Positions 10,855-22,814 of a stretch of 64,000 bases of DNA are shown here, piece by piece. The stretch is from Pyrrhoderma lamaoense (taxonomy: Eukaryota; Basidiomycota; Agaricomycetes; Hymenochaetales; Hymenochaetaceae), in contig NBAZ01000020.1 in the NCBI GenBank assembly GCA_002794735.1, forward strand, positions 310,001 through 374,000, read 5' to 3'. The first letter of the stretch is position 1. Every line of letters starts with the position of its first letter. Below the pieces are notes generated by a model, which was given only the letters and a program-made list of their open reading frames with translations, was not told the DNA's origin and did not search any database. The position numbers and the translations under genes were made by a program.

Positions 10855-12796
10855 TTAGATACCTTCTGGTTCATATAACTGGAAGTTACGATTATAAGTA
10901 CCAGAAACGAGATAATGCCCATCACTTGACAAGTCGACAGACATCACTTTTCCTGCGTCTGTAGTGAGAGTTCGTAACAGCTGCCAATCATCTGCGCTCC
11001 AAAGTTTAACAAGTCCATCATAACCAGCACTAGCAAAGTATAACCCATTTCGGTATCTTCTTTCTTCAGAATTTTCCTCATCTAACTTGTCTGCAGAAGT
11101 ATCTTCGTTGATTTCTGACATATCGATATCCACTGAATTGGATACGGGGCGGTCATGAGCGTCGAAGAAACGTATGTCTGAGATGTTAGATCGATGTGCG
11201 GGGATGGTATAGAGTGCTTTTAGTGATCGCATATCCCAGATACGGATAGTATCGTCCCCGGCACCGGTGGCTATCTGGTATCCGTTAGGTGAGAATGCGA
11301 TTGTGTAGATACCTTGAACATGTCCGTCGAGAACCATAGCCGTCTTTCCAGTACGGAGATCCCATACTCTCCCGATAGCGTCAAGACCGCTGTGATTTTT
11401 TGGTATGAGTATGATTATTGATATTTTTATACCCTGTAAGAGAAGGAAAGGGACCCACCCAGAGGCAACTAATGCACCGTCCTTCTGAAACTCGATCGCG
11501 TAGACCTCCTTTGAGTGACCTTCTTGTAGTAGTAACTCTTTTTGTGTTGTAATATCCCATAATCTCCACGAAGTGTCGAAACTGGCACTTGCTACGTAGT
11601 TTCCAGATGGGTGAAAGGCAGTTCGACATACTCGGCCTTCGTGGCCTTTTAGTGTCGCTAAAGGGGAGTTGCTATATAGATGTTCAAGTTATTTTTCGAC
11701 ACAAGAGAGGGGTGGTGTGTACCTTGATAACGACCAGAGGTTTACACTGAAGTCTCCAGCCCCACTGACTAAATTTACGGAATCGGCACTCTGACTAAGG
11801 GTAGCCTCTGGGTGCCATGCTAAGCCACCAACACGATCGCCATGACCTGAGCATATAAGGATTCAATAATTAATATCATTAACTGGATATAAGCAACAAG
11901 AAACGACAAACCTAACAATGTTCGAATTGGAGTACACGATGGGATGTTCCATAATTTTATGCTTCCAGACCAGCTACCGGTAGCAAGAGTTTTACTGTCT
12001 GGAGAGAAACGAACCATGGATATAGGTCTTTCGTCACCAATTTGAGAGCCCATATTCGTAAAAGTCTATTGTGGCTCAATCTCTCGGCAGATAAAGAATT
12101 GAGACTATGACATACCTTCACCTCATTAAAAACTTTCTTTCTTATATCTATGATTTGCCTTAAAGGCATCTTACTCTCTCTGCGCTGTTGGGCGACTCGT
12201 TTTTGAGCTCTAAAGGGAAGAAGTACGAGTAAAGAAGAGAGAAAGTAAGCACCTCGTTGAACCTATTTTGAGGGAGCGAAACAATATGACCTAGGTAATG
12301 AAAACTCTGCTATTCTTCGCCGTGCCTCGAGAAGCTCCATGGAACCTGGTGTATAGAACTCTTCTTCCTTTGAATATCATGCATTATATGAGTGAAAAGG
12401 GTGTAAAACGGAGAATGGGAGAATGTCCTACAACGTCCTCTTCGTCTGACGATTCTGACGGGCTCTCATATGCAATTGCATCGTCTCCTCTAGCAGCATT
12501 TATTTGTGAAAGAACATAAATTAGACGGTCACGGCGGTCAGCAGGCTAAGAAAAATCAGTTAGTATGATAGATACACAGTCAACTAGAAATGGCAACATA
12601 CACGTTCTCCAAATAGTGTGATAGGCTCTCCTATTTCCCGAAGGCGTGCTCGAACACGACCATCGTCTGTTGGTACTGCCATGCTTCTCGCCTTTTTCTT
12701 GCGTTCTAGTTCATCGAGAAGGGCCTGATTTTCCGTCCTTGCACGGTCGCCATATCCGCCTTCGTCGATTAGATTTTCTAATGTAAGCTCTGACAT
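10855..12796 (-). CDS. PRP4: U4/U6 snRNP WD40 protein Prp4
   Basis: Component of the U4/U6 di-snRNP in the spliceosome, homologous to human PRPF4. The N-terminus holds the splicing-factor motif ([18 protein letters not shown]), interrupted by an intron after the Arg. An acidic stretch follows, then [13 protein letters not shown] and the [19 protein letters not shown] helix that precede the propeller in this family. Then come about seven WD40 repeats, from [20 protein letters not shown] to the last one ending LYEPEG at the stop (10855-10857). At least six introns split it. It is convergent with MBP1 and its start lies only 60 bp from that of PMT4. Small exon boundaries in 11340-11960 are approximate. 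Confidence 0.9.
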
Positions 12797-12856
12797 TTTT
12801 ATGTAGATACAGATAGTTTTAAGAGGTTATGATGTAGTTAAATACGGGCGCGTCCG
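12797..12856. promoter_or_regulatory. 60-bp gap between the PRP4 and PMT4 start codons
   Basis: The divergent genes PRP4 (ATG ends at 12796 on the minus strand) and PMT4 (ATG at 12857) are separated by 60 bp. Transcription start sites must therefore overlap the opposite gene or fall within this gap. A GC-rich ggcgcgtccg element lies near 12847. No TATA box is seen. Confidence 0.6.
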
Positions 12857-15752
12857 ATGGATGTAAGCGACCAGATATTTGGACGCGCTTTGGCATCACG
12901 GCGGCCTACAAAGCTGAACCAACACGCTCTGTTCGACACGTCACTATATTCTCCCCTCACTACTTCTTCGTCGTCGGCGATGGACTCGCCTGTCGGCACG
13001 CGTCGTCGAAATATCGCACCATCTATACATACATCAAGCTCCCGATCTTCAGAAATTGACCAAGATGAACGCTATGTCACAGCGTATAGTCCAGTATGTT
13101 CACGTCGCGTACCCCCAAGATTGAAACTTGACGTTCATACTTCGTTCTAGAGAAGCAGCTTTCATCAGCTCGTAGAATCCCCTAAAACAAGCCTGTTTGT
13201 CGCGGGCGCATTGACTTTTCTCGCTTTCTTTACTCGTTTTTATAAGATCAACAACCCAGATGAAGTAGTGTTCGTGGCTAACATGGCATACCGCCTCTTT
13301 TAATTGACTAATACGTGTTATATTATCTAGCTTTGATGAAGTTCATTTTGGAAAATTCGCTGCATATTACATACGTGGCGAATACTACTTCGATGTTCAT
13401 CCCCCCTTTGCGAAGATGATGCTCGGCGCTGCGGGTTGGTTCTCTGGCTTTGATGGAAACTTCAATTTCGAAAACATTGGGGATAGTTACACTGATAATC
13501 ACGTCCCCTACATCGGTCTTCGCGCTCTTCCTGCGACTCTTGGAGCTCTCACTATCCCGGTTGTTTATGCGATTATGAAGGAAAGCGGATACTCCACTAT
13601 AGTAGCTGCTTTCTCGGCCATTCTTGTACTCCTCGGTGTGTTACACTCTTAACTGCAAAACAACCCCAAATGCTAATCAGTATAAATATATAGATAATGG
13701 ACACATTGCTCAGGATCGGCTTATTTTATTAGATGCACAACTTATATTCTTCACTGCATTGACTATTTACACCTACATTAGATTCAAGAAGCTGCGATAT
13801 CAGTAAGTCTCTTTTCCGAGGCGACTTGTATACACGTTCGCTAATATGGTACCAGTGAATTCTCTTCTGAATGGTGGATGTGGCTAGTCCTTACGGGGGT
13901 TAATCTTGCATGTGTTTTGGGATCAAAAATCAACGGTGTTATAATTTTCTTCTGTATTGGAATTGCCGTCTTAGTGGACCTTTGGGATCTACTAGACATC
14001 AAAAAAGGACATTCAATGGTAGGATTTCAGCCGTCATCTGTGCTGCGTACTAAATTCAAATATATTGCTTATTGTTTAGGAACATTTCACACGGCACTTC
14101 ATAGCCCGCGCTATTGGTCTGATTCTTGTTCCCATTATTGTTTACTTGTCGTTCTTTTGGTTCCACTTCAAATTTTTACCTTACTCCGGTGCAGGTGACT
14201 CGTTCATGAGCCCAGCTTTCCAAGAATCCCTCATTGGAAATGAGATGCTCCTAAACAGCCAAGGTGAGAATAAACCCCACTCTCAGACAAATTTATATTT
14301 ACTGTAATGTTTACGCAGATATCCGTTATTATGACACTATCACCATAAAGCACAAAGATACAAAAGTCTTCCTTCATTCACATAAGGAAAAATACCCTCT
14401 AAGATATGATGATGGTCGTATCAGTTCTCAAGGACAACAAGTCACAGGGTATGGCCATAACGACACCAATAATCACTGGCAAATCATCCCAACCAAAGCT
14501 CTTCCAGCTACTGGGCCTGGTCGTATCGTTAAACACGATGATGTTTTCCAACTTCTGCATGTTAACACCGATTCCTACCTTCTGACACACGATGTTGCAT
14601 CTCCTCACATGCCTACGAATCAGGAATTTACGACGTGGCCGAAAGATGATAACTCTCGTTATAACGACACTCTCTTCCGTTTAGCTATCGTCGATGCCAA
14701 AGAGGATGTAGGGTGGAAGACAAAATCTAGTTACTTCCGTCTTATCCATGTTCCTACTCGGGTTGCAATGTGGACCCATAAAAAGCCTCTTCCTGATTGG
14801 GGCTATAAGCAACAAGAAATTAATGGGAACAAGAATGCTCAGGAAAAAACTACAGTCTGGTTTGTTGATTCCTTGATTGCAGGGGAGGATCCGGAAGAAT
14901 TTGCTAAAAGGACGGCCCCGGCGGAAGTGAAAGAACCAAAGAAAGTGAACTTCTTCAAGAAATTCTTTGAATTACAGATGCTTATGCTACAGCACAATGC
15001 TGGTCTTACTGCGTCTCACCCTTATGCAAGCAATCCGATAAATTGGCCTTTCCTTATAAGTGGTATCAGTTTCTGGACTGATAGCAAAGATCAACGCCAA
15101 ATCTACATGATCGGAAACATTTTCTCGTGGTGGACATGTACCGTTGCATTGTCTATTTTTATTGGTATTCTTGGCGCAGATCTTCTTGCGAGAAGACGTG
15201 GTATTGAGCCTATTCCTGACCGTACGTTTCCTTGTCAGAATCAATGGCAAAAACTTAAATAACTCTCTTTCACTAGCTGTCCGTAACAGGTTATGGAACA
15301 ATGCAGGCTTTTTCGTTATTGGATGGATCACTCACTACGCTCCGTTCTTCCTGTTCAGTCGACAATTGTTTATTCACCACTATCTTCCATCCCATCTCTT
15401 CTCGGCTCTTGTTGCTGGCGCCGTCCTAAACTTCATCATGTCGGAGACAATTAATTATCCTATCTCAATACGAGGTCGTACTACACGCTTGAAGCCAACC
15501 CAGTACTCCGACATTGGGCCAAAGGCACTCATCGTTGTTTCTGGTTTTACGGTGGCGATGCTTGTAATGCTAATTTTCCTTTCACCTCTTACATATGGCA
15601 CTCCAGGGTAAGAGCTTATAGTTTGGTGGCTTTAGGAAGCACTGATAAATTTTTTCCGATCTAGTCTTACTGGTGAACAAGTCAATGCGCGTAGATTATT
15701 GAGTACCTGGACACTACACTTTGCTGCAAAAAAGACTGATTATGCAGCCTAA
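12857..15752 (+). CDS. PMT4: Protein O-mannosyltransferase, Pmt4/POMT1 family
   Basis: An ER multi-pass enzyme that transfers mannose from dolichyl-phosphate mannose to Ser/Thr of secretory proteins. The first luminal loop has the catalytic acidic pair in FDEVHFGKFAAYYIRGEYY and the following DVHPPFAKM. The DNGHIAQDRLILLDAQ segment and further membrane helices follow. The central MIR region contains YPLRYDDGRISSQGQQVTGY, the best marker of the Pmt4 branch. C-terminal membrane segments end in a short KKTDYAA tail. Introns fall after TAYSP (donor about 13094), within the Val codon before FDEV, and at several later points. The cytoplasmic N-terminus is Ser-rich and poorly conserved, as usual. 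Confidence 0.93.
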
Positions 15753-16065
15753 GGGAGATAGACAGTAGCTAATGATCAGAATGTTAGGCGATACAAATTC
15801 TATTCCCTTCTCTTTTGTGTTACATTATCTCTAGTTTCATCGGAGTTGTAATCTCACTATTTTTGTCTCTGTACTTCCGTAGTTCTAGATACCTTGTTTT
15901 CACTACATATCAAATGAAAATTGAGACATGAATCCAACTGTATTCAGAAAGTTGCTTACGTCAGGGGGTGGTATGTATATATATAGATATAGTCGTTTAC
16001 TAAGTTGGCCTATACCCTACCCTCGTGTGTCGTGCATCAACGTTACATCTTTCTTTCATACAGGT

Positions 16066-17508
16066 ATGTCTGCCGCAAGTGAAGAAGCTCTTTTGAAGGC
16101 GGAAATCGCAAGATTATCTGGTGGGTTTTGCTATGTTGCAAGGTAAGCGGTGTCTTCAAATTTCTGATGCTATCTACTCTATGCCAGGAGCTATCGACCG
16201 TCACAAAACCACACAGCCTTCCTACAAATCCGCATCATATTCTGAGAGAAGCAACACCTACGTAAATCCTAACTATAAACCACCTTCCAAATCCGTGTCT
16301 CGTCCAAGTAACGCATCAACATACAAGGCGGCCTCTTCTACTAGACCTTCCACGAGTATGGGTCCCCGGGATGTTGTTATCAATGGTATAGCATTTAGGT
16401 CCTCCGGACGCTCTCTGGTTCGTAAGGATGGTACGTTTTTAAAAGTTCTTAACTCGTGTGCATCATGAATTGCATTCCAAACTATTGGTGTAAAAATTTC
16501 GCTTATTACAGTTGCAAAATCTATCCCTACGTCTAAGCCTCCTATCAAGTACCCTCGACAAGACTTTTCAAGGGCGTTCCCAGGGTCTCGTGCAACCCAG
16601 CGCCCTTACAAACCAAGGGTCTCTCACCGTAAACCACAAAATCACAACATGACGCTAACAAATGGGAAGAAGCCAGTCAGGTTTGTTTGTGTTTTATACG
16701 AAACTTCCATTAATATGTTAAGATACAATATCCAGCATTGGTCGGAAGTCTATCAAGTCAATGAAGCACATCAACAAGCAATGTCCCCGTTTCTCACTTA
16801 CAGGTAAGCACACTCCTCAATTGTTTCCTGTCTGCGTTGACATCGGGGGTATGCATTTTTATGCACGACTAAACTCCCAATTCAGGTGTCTGTTCTAAGG
16901 GGCGAATTTGTCTATACAACCACGATCCTGAGAAAATTGCAATATGTTGGCCATTTCTCCAAGGGAAATGTCCTAACTCTGCAGAAACTTGTTCTCTTTC
17001 TCATGAACCAACTCCCAAGCGCACACCTCTATGTGTTCACTTCCTTAAAAATGGTCTATGTAAGAATGGCGAGAACTGTTTGTACCCACATGTGAATGTG
17101 GGTCCACGAAGTGGTGTCTGCCGGGACTTTGCTGTTCTTGGATATTGTGAAAAAGGTATAGACTGTGAACAACAGCATGTAAGGGAGTGTCCAGATTTTG
17201 CAGAGAAGGGAACCTGTTCAAATCGAGCTTGCAAATTACCACATGTCATACGAGCTAACCAGCGTAAAGCCGCAGGCGCTCCAGTGACTGACAACACTGC
17301 TAACTCAGACTCAAGAGGCTCTAAGCAAGATCCAATATTATATGCAGACGATGCCCAAATTGGTGATGAGTTTATCTCTCTTACTTTCCACGAGAGTAGT
17401 GAAGAGAGCAGCGATGAAGAAGTAGAAAATAGCGGAGAAAGTGGTGAGGATAATAGTTCAGATGAGGATGAAGATCCTGATGATATAGGGTTAAGCGTCC
17501 ATATTTAA
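16066..17508 (+). CDS. CCCH zinc-finger protein, ZC3H3/Red5-like
   Basis: Predicted nuclear RNA-binding protein. After a basic, Ser/Tyr-rich N-terminal half the last exon holds about five consecutive CCCH fingers (pattern C-x5-8-C-x4-5-C-x3-H), for example CVHFLKNGLCKNGENCLYPH and CRDFAVLGYCEKGIDCEQQH. A strongly acidic tail (SSEESSDEEVE region) follows. Tandem fingers of this spacing match animal ZC3H3 and fission yeast Red5, which act in poly(A)-RNA export and nuclear RNA elimination. The start is set at 16066 (MSAASEEALLKAE), next to a short first intron. An earlier ATG at 15928 has no family support. Convergent with DAK1; 159 bp separate the two stop codons. Confidence 0.8.
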
Positions 17509-17667
17509 TTGTTTTGAAAGTTACCGTTTGTTTTACTTATTCTTCATGTGTTTCCGTGTTATGTCTTGAATATATTAAGGATTGTACAAAAAATATAATA
17601 CATATGCACCTCGATTTATCGTTATCCTGCATACCAGTGCAATCATATGATTGCGTTGATTCACCGA

Positions 17668-20072
17668 TTACGAAAGGCTTTCCAATATGACTTTTACACC
17701 CCATGCGCCTGGATCAGCCACTTTCTCCTTTTTCAGCAAGTCAGTCTCTACATAAGCACTCCTCCCGGCCTTAGCCTCCAGGTTCTTTGTCGCCTCGGCT
17801 GCTTCAGCAGCAGCTTTAACAGCGGTTGGAAAATCTGACGAAGATAAGGTTTTGACGAATGCAGCCAGAGGATCAACAAGAGTGCGCGAAGGAGGACGAG
17901 CACGCGTGTAAGTAAAGAGACGGTCGAGAGCGTGATTGAGAGCTTTGGACCAGACTTCCAACGTTACTTGGGTAGTTGTAGAGGATACTGAAGCGACAAG
18001 GCCCTGTGCAAGCGAGGAAAAGAATATTCTATAGGTCAAGAATTGAAGTCAGTTCAATTTTCTAACACAAAGAGTGCGTGCACGTACGAATAGAGGGCAC
18101 CGCTTGTACCTCCCATCTGCTCAGCGGCTTGTTTGGCGATAGCTAGCGTTGCGCCAATGATATCGGAGCCATCAATATTACCACCATCTATTTCTTTGAG
18201 TACACCTATTATGTAAATATGAAATTTTTAAGTACTGGGTGGCAATAGTAAGAGATGAGCATACAGACCTTCAGCTCCTGCCTTTAAGGTCAGCCCTGCA
18301 TCTCCATCACCGGCAATGTTGTCCATCTGTGTGATTTGAGGCTCTGCAGAAACAACTGCATTACAAGCATTCTTGATGGCGGATACAAAAGCAGAAGCGT
18401 CTGGGGATGAAAGTTTGGGATGGCTTTTTGAGGCCTGAGTTTGGGCTAACGCGGATGATCCAACTGTTTCAGACAATGGCTTGGGCACAGATGCTGAAGA
18501 CCATCTCCATCCTGGAGCTTCAGTTTTCTCGTCTAACAAGGAAAGTATCTTTGTGGTTGATGGTGCATTACCGTCCAAAGCTGTTGGAAGGAGCAGAAGA
18601 GTCAGGGAGAATCCAGGCATATTAAGACTTGTCTATATGCGCTGGATGAGTGATGTGATCTTTCTTTCAATCAAATTGATATTTACCATGAAGCTTCCCA
18701 CCAAAACACGAAGCACTTTCACCTTGCTCTCTAGTATTTTGACTGTTTCTCCGGCTATAGCTCCCAATTCCAATTCGCTTAATCCACCAAGATTGTTGAC
18801 CATGAGTACAACTTCGTCGGATCCATCGTTCTTAAATGGTAAAAAAGACCTTTCTGTATCAGACGTCGACGTGATCAAGTCCAGAAGATGATCAACGAGA
18901 TTACTAAGGGGTGGAACGGGTGAAAGTCTGGTGTGTCCGGGTTCATTATGAATTCCCATTCCTATCTCTACCTCAGTGGCCGACAGATGGGATTTTGCTG
19001 CCTCGGTGCCTGGGACCTGTCGAAGTGTAGCTTGATTAAGCTGGGAGACAGAATACAAAGAATTATAACACAGACGTGACAATGCTCAAGTCCAGCTCCA
19101 ACAGTGCCAAGCCGGGTGGATACCCATTGTGAGACCTGGTACACTTCATTCAAACTTGCCCCACGTCGAGCAAGGGCTCCAGCAATCTTGTAAACTAGTA
19201 CGGTACCCGCCAGACCTCTACAAGGAAACTCATAATTCGTATTAGTTCTTGTTACTGATAGTTTTGCTCGTACCTTCGGCCCACGATGCTACCTTGGGAT
19301 CGACCGACGCTGACATCATCTCCAACGATGATGAACTTGATATTATCAATCTTATCGGGGAAAGATGCAGCGTAGTTCTCCTTAGCTAAACCAAAATTCA
19401 AAACATCTCCTGTATAGTTTCTGCGATTACATCAGATGTCGATAGGAAGAGATATTCTTGTATTTGCTTACTTCACAACTATTAAAGTCCTTTTGTTGGG
19501 GAAGGGTAGTGAGCCGAGTATCATGTACCCGAGATAATATTTACTAACCCTTGATTGTTATCTACGAGCTCGATCCCAGCCCGAACTTGACTAGCATTCG
19601 GAGAGGCAAATACATTCCCACAGACCGCAGCTATTTCCCCATTCATAAGTAACAACGCGTATGATATGTGAAAGTGCATACCTGATAGCATTCCACTCCC
19701 TTATATACAACTTCAGCGAATTTGGTTATTAAATCTCTTGGATTAGGACGTACCAACGTAGCCGGCATGTGCAGGTTCATGACCCTAAAATGTAACATTT
19801 CAATGATTACCCATGGAAGTAACCTATAGCATATCTACTAACCGATCCACCTCCACAAATCACAGCAACTTTGGATTTGTCAGAGTCAGCTTGGTAAAGC
19901 ACTTTTGTTGAAGCGTTAGCTACCCATTTCTTCTGTGTGTTATAAGTAAGATGAACTTGCCCTTATTTGTGACGTCAAGCCTTACACCCGGATTTGTAGC
20001 ACAAAGGCCAGCCAGAGAATCAATGACCAGAGACGCAGGTGAGTTTAGAAAGTGCTTGTCAGATCCAAGCAT
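17668..20072 (-). CDS. DAK1: Dihydroxyacetone kinase (DhaK-DhaL fusion)
   Basis: Cytosolic ATP-dependent kinase phosphorylating dihydroxyacetone (and glyceraldehyde) in glycerol metabolism and detoxification. The N-terminal DhaK part starts MLGSDKHFLNSPASLV and contains GHEPAHAGYVG. Further on GMGIHNEPGHTR carries the His that binds substrate as a hemiaminal. The C-terminal DhaL part has IAGDGDAGLTLKAG with the Mg-binding aspartates and ends with the VASVSSTTTQ and DPGAW segments. Many introns are present; the region 19190-19920 holds several small exons. An ATG at 20129 in the same frame would add 19 residues, but the family normally starts a few residues before KHF. Confidence 0.9.
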
Positions 20073-20343
20073 GATGATAGTGAGTGAGTTGGATATGAGA
20101 GAAGAGCAAAGAGGTTCTTGAGCTTTCACTGCATTCTATACCTTATTTAATAATAAACCCAATAGTTCAGATCACTATGTCGTCACGATCATGTGGCAGT
20201 ACCAGTTCAAGTCCTGGCTGCGAACTATTTTGCCGGATCTTGATTACATTATGATTATCCCATATTCATATCTATGTCACAATATACATTTAAAAAATAA
20301 AATGAATCCGTAAAACTCGACTATGAAAACCAATCATGAGCTT

Positions 20344-22673
20344 CTACTCAGAGAACCTACGAATGACACTCATAATCTCATTCTCTACGTCTACCAAGCT
20401 GGCTTCCTTTCGACCTATTTCCATGAATACATCGCCGCTTAAACTAGTACCCTGGAAATTTGCTGCTCCAAAGTTACGTTTCGTGAGATGCCAGTCCTGA
20501 GGGCTCTGCCCACGTGAATAAATCTCTATCAGTGAACTATCCCTTCATTCAATTTTGTAAGATTAGCTCTGCTTTGAATATGAATAATCAATTATCTTTA
20601 CTCACGTTTCTAACGCTCTTTTCCCTTCAAACAGATGCCATGATGAGGATGTAAAAGAGGCACTAGAATAGATCAGTTGATTCGGGGAGCGATTACGTAT
20701 TGCGACTTTTGTAGGACATTCTGAACGGGGGAGGATGAAAATGCTGCAGAGCTAGTTTTGTCGTTTAAACCTCAATAAAACTTCATCAGATGCTAATGGA
20801 TTACTACTTACATCTTCTCTTGCTCGACATCGATAGTACTCTTTATAGTTTCGATGAGGTCCACACTCATTTCTAGGAGGTCCTGGCTTAGCGCACCATC
20901 TACATCATCATCAGAATCTTCAGTAGGCACAAAGGCAAGGAGAATATCATGAATCTGACAGCAAGTATTCGTGAGTTGTATGCTGATTACTACCCCTCAT
21001 CCTCGGCTACTCACAGTAATGTACTTTATGGGTCTGCGTCGGGTGATAGTGGAGTCACGAGATGAAAAATGAACGAAAGTCTCTGAGAATGGCGGCAATA
21101 CTCGCTTTTTATGTTCCTCAATGGAAGACTTGTCGACTGTAGATATTCTCTCACTATTGTAGCTATGGATAGAGTGATGTGAAGAAGCATCCTGAACTTT
21201 ATCTGAATATGGTATGTCGTGGAGAGAAACCGAAGGTTCACTATTTGCCGTGATTTCCTGAGGCGAGAATTGCGACTGTCCGTTAGTGGATAAAGCATCT
21301 TCTAGTGCCTGCGAATCAACGATGGGCACTTCTTTATTGGCTATTTTATCTACTGGGTTGTCTGATATCTGTTCTGAAGACCCCTTCTGGGTTTCATTGC
21401 TGGTAGTTTCATTGTTACCTATTTTAGGTGCAGAATTTGCCCCGAAACTTAGATAACCAGGCCAAGCCCACTTCCGCACGTCCATACTTAAGCCCATATT
21501 CATGGTGAGAGTGGGTACTCCTAGAAACTTTTTGTTCGCGAGCCCTGATTTACTTTCAACCCGTTGATCGTCACCAGTAGAATCCAGTTTTGTGGATATA
21601 TGCGGATCGTCTAAAGGTACTTTATTTGTAGCTTGTTGAGATACGGCAGCACGACAGTGGAGAATGTGAAGGAGGTGTCTGATCAGGGATATCTGGAAAG
21701 GAAATGGTGCTAGCTTTGAAGCTACTACACAAGGTAATATGAAGACGAGTAGCTGGTATCGGAAAGGAAGTTTATCTTCAAAAGCATTGATCAAAGGCAG
21801 AACTTGATTACTGAGAGGATGAACTTTGACACCTAAGAAGTCGATAGAATCACCATCAGTATTTAGATTATGTTGTATGTATATAAATATGAACCAACCA
21901 AGATAGTCCGATATGGGGGCATGCTTTTCAAGGTCCCAGCTCCAAGCCCAAACAGTGAAAAATCGTTCAAGCTGCAGCTCGAGTGCTTCTTTGCCCAGAT
22001 TGCCAAGTATAGAAGTGAATGTTCCATGTATTATCTTAGTAAGAAAAGGACAGAGAGTGCAGCTAGAGTCAGAACAAATTGTCCAGTAACGGCTACTTAT
22101 TATGAGATTACCTTGAATGCTTCATATCCATGAAGAAGTTGTGTGCGCAGAACAGAATCGTGTAGAGATGTTTCGTTATATTCATGAACGGGTTCTTTCT
22201 GTTTTCCCTTTCCCTTCGCATCTTTCTTTGAAGGACGTTCCGTCTTCTCTAGTTCGAAGCACTATTGGTAAATGAGTCTATATTGATGACTTGAAAAAGT
22301 CCATTAAAATAAATACTCACAGCATGCATCCAGAAACTGGGCTCTGGGTTAAGCATGACCATTCTTCTACTTTGAGAGTGAACAGAGCTACAAGTTACAT
22401 TCTGGTTGAAGATCCTAGTTGTGTTTGATTCAACTATAGATGACTTTATCTGACGAGCTGAGCTTACGTTGAAAAGTTGGTGATAGCTTTAGCTAAACCA
22501 ACTTGACGTAGGACCTTGTCTTTGGACACAGCATGATTGTCTCCAGTATAAAACAAAACGTGAGCTTGTTCCTCAGCATCTTCATCACTTTCCGCACAAT
22601 CCGTACCGACAGGTTTCAGCTCAGGATTGTAGACGACGAGATAGAGAAGACGTGGAGGTGATGATCTACTCAT
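20344..22673 (-). CDS. CCZ1: Ccz1-like vacuolar fusion protein
   Basis: Subunit of the Mon1-Ccz1 complex, the exchange factor that activates Ypt7/Rab7 on late endosomes, vacuoles and autophagosomes. The N-terminus is the first longin domain: PPRLLYLVVYNPELKP, then an acidic loop and a segment ending VLRQVGLAKAITNFS, matching the YNP and ILFYTG landmarks of Ccz1. A long, Ser-rich insertion (exon around 20997-21794) separates the longin domains. The last exon ends DVENEIMSVIRRFSE with TAG at 20344-20346. It is divergent from the UBP12-like gene, with 141 bp between start codons. Middle exon boundaries are approximate because this part diverges rapidly. Confidence 0.75.
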
Positions 22674-22814
22674 CCCTATACAATGCAATTGTTCTAGTCG
22701 CCGCACAAGAACAAGCGCATCACTAACGTTGGTCGCGTCTCGCACTTTGCGCAAGTGTGTCGTAAGCAAGCACAAGGTGGCTGCCTTCAGCTTTGTCTTT
22801 CATCTCAACATTAA

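Noticed and set aside
15144..15270. Separate ORF overlapping the PMT4 membrane region
   Set aside because: It runs through an intron in another frame; the PMT4 exons on both sides fit the family.
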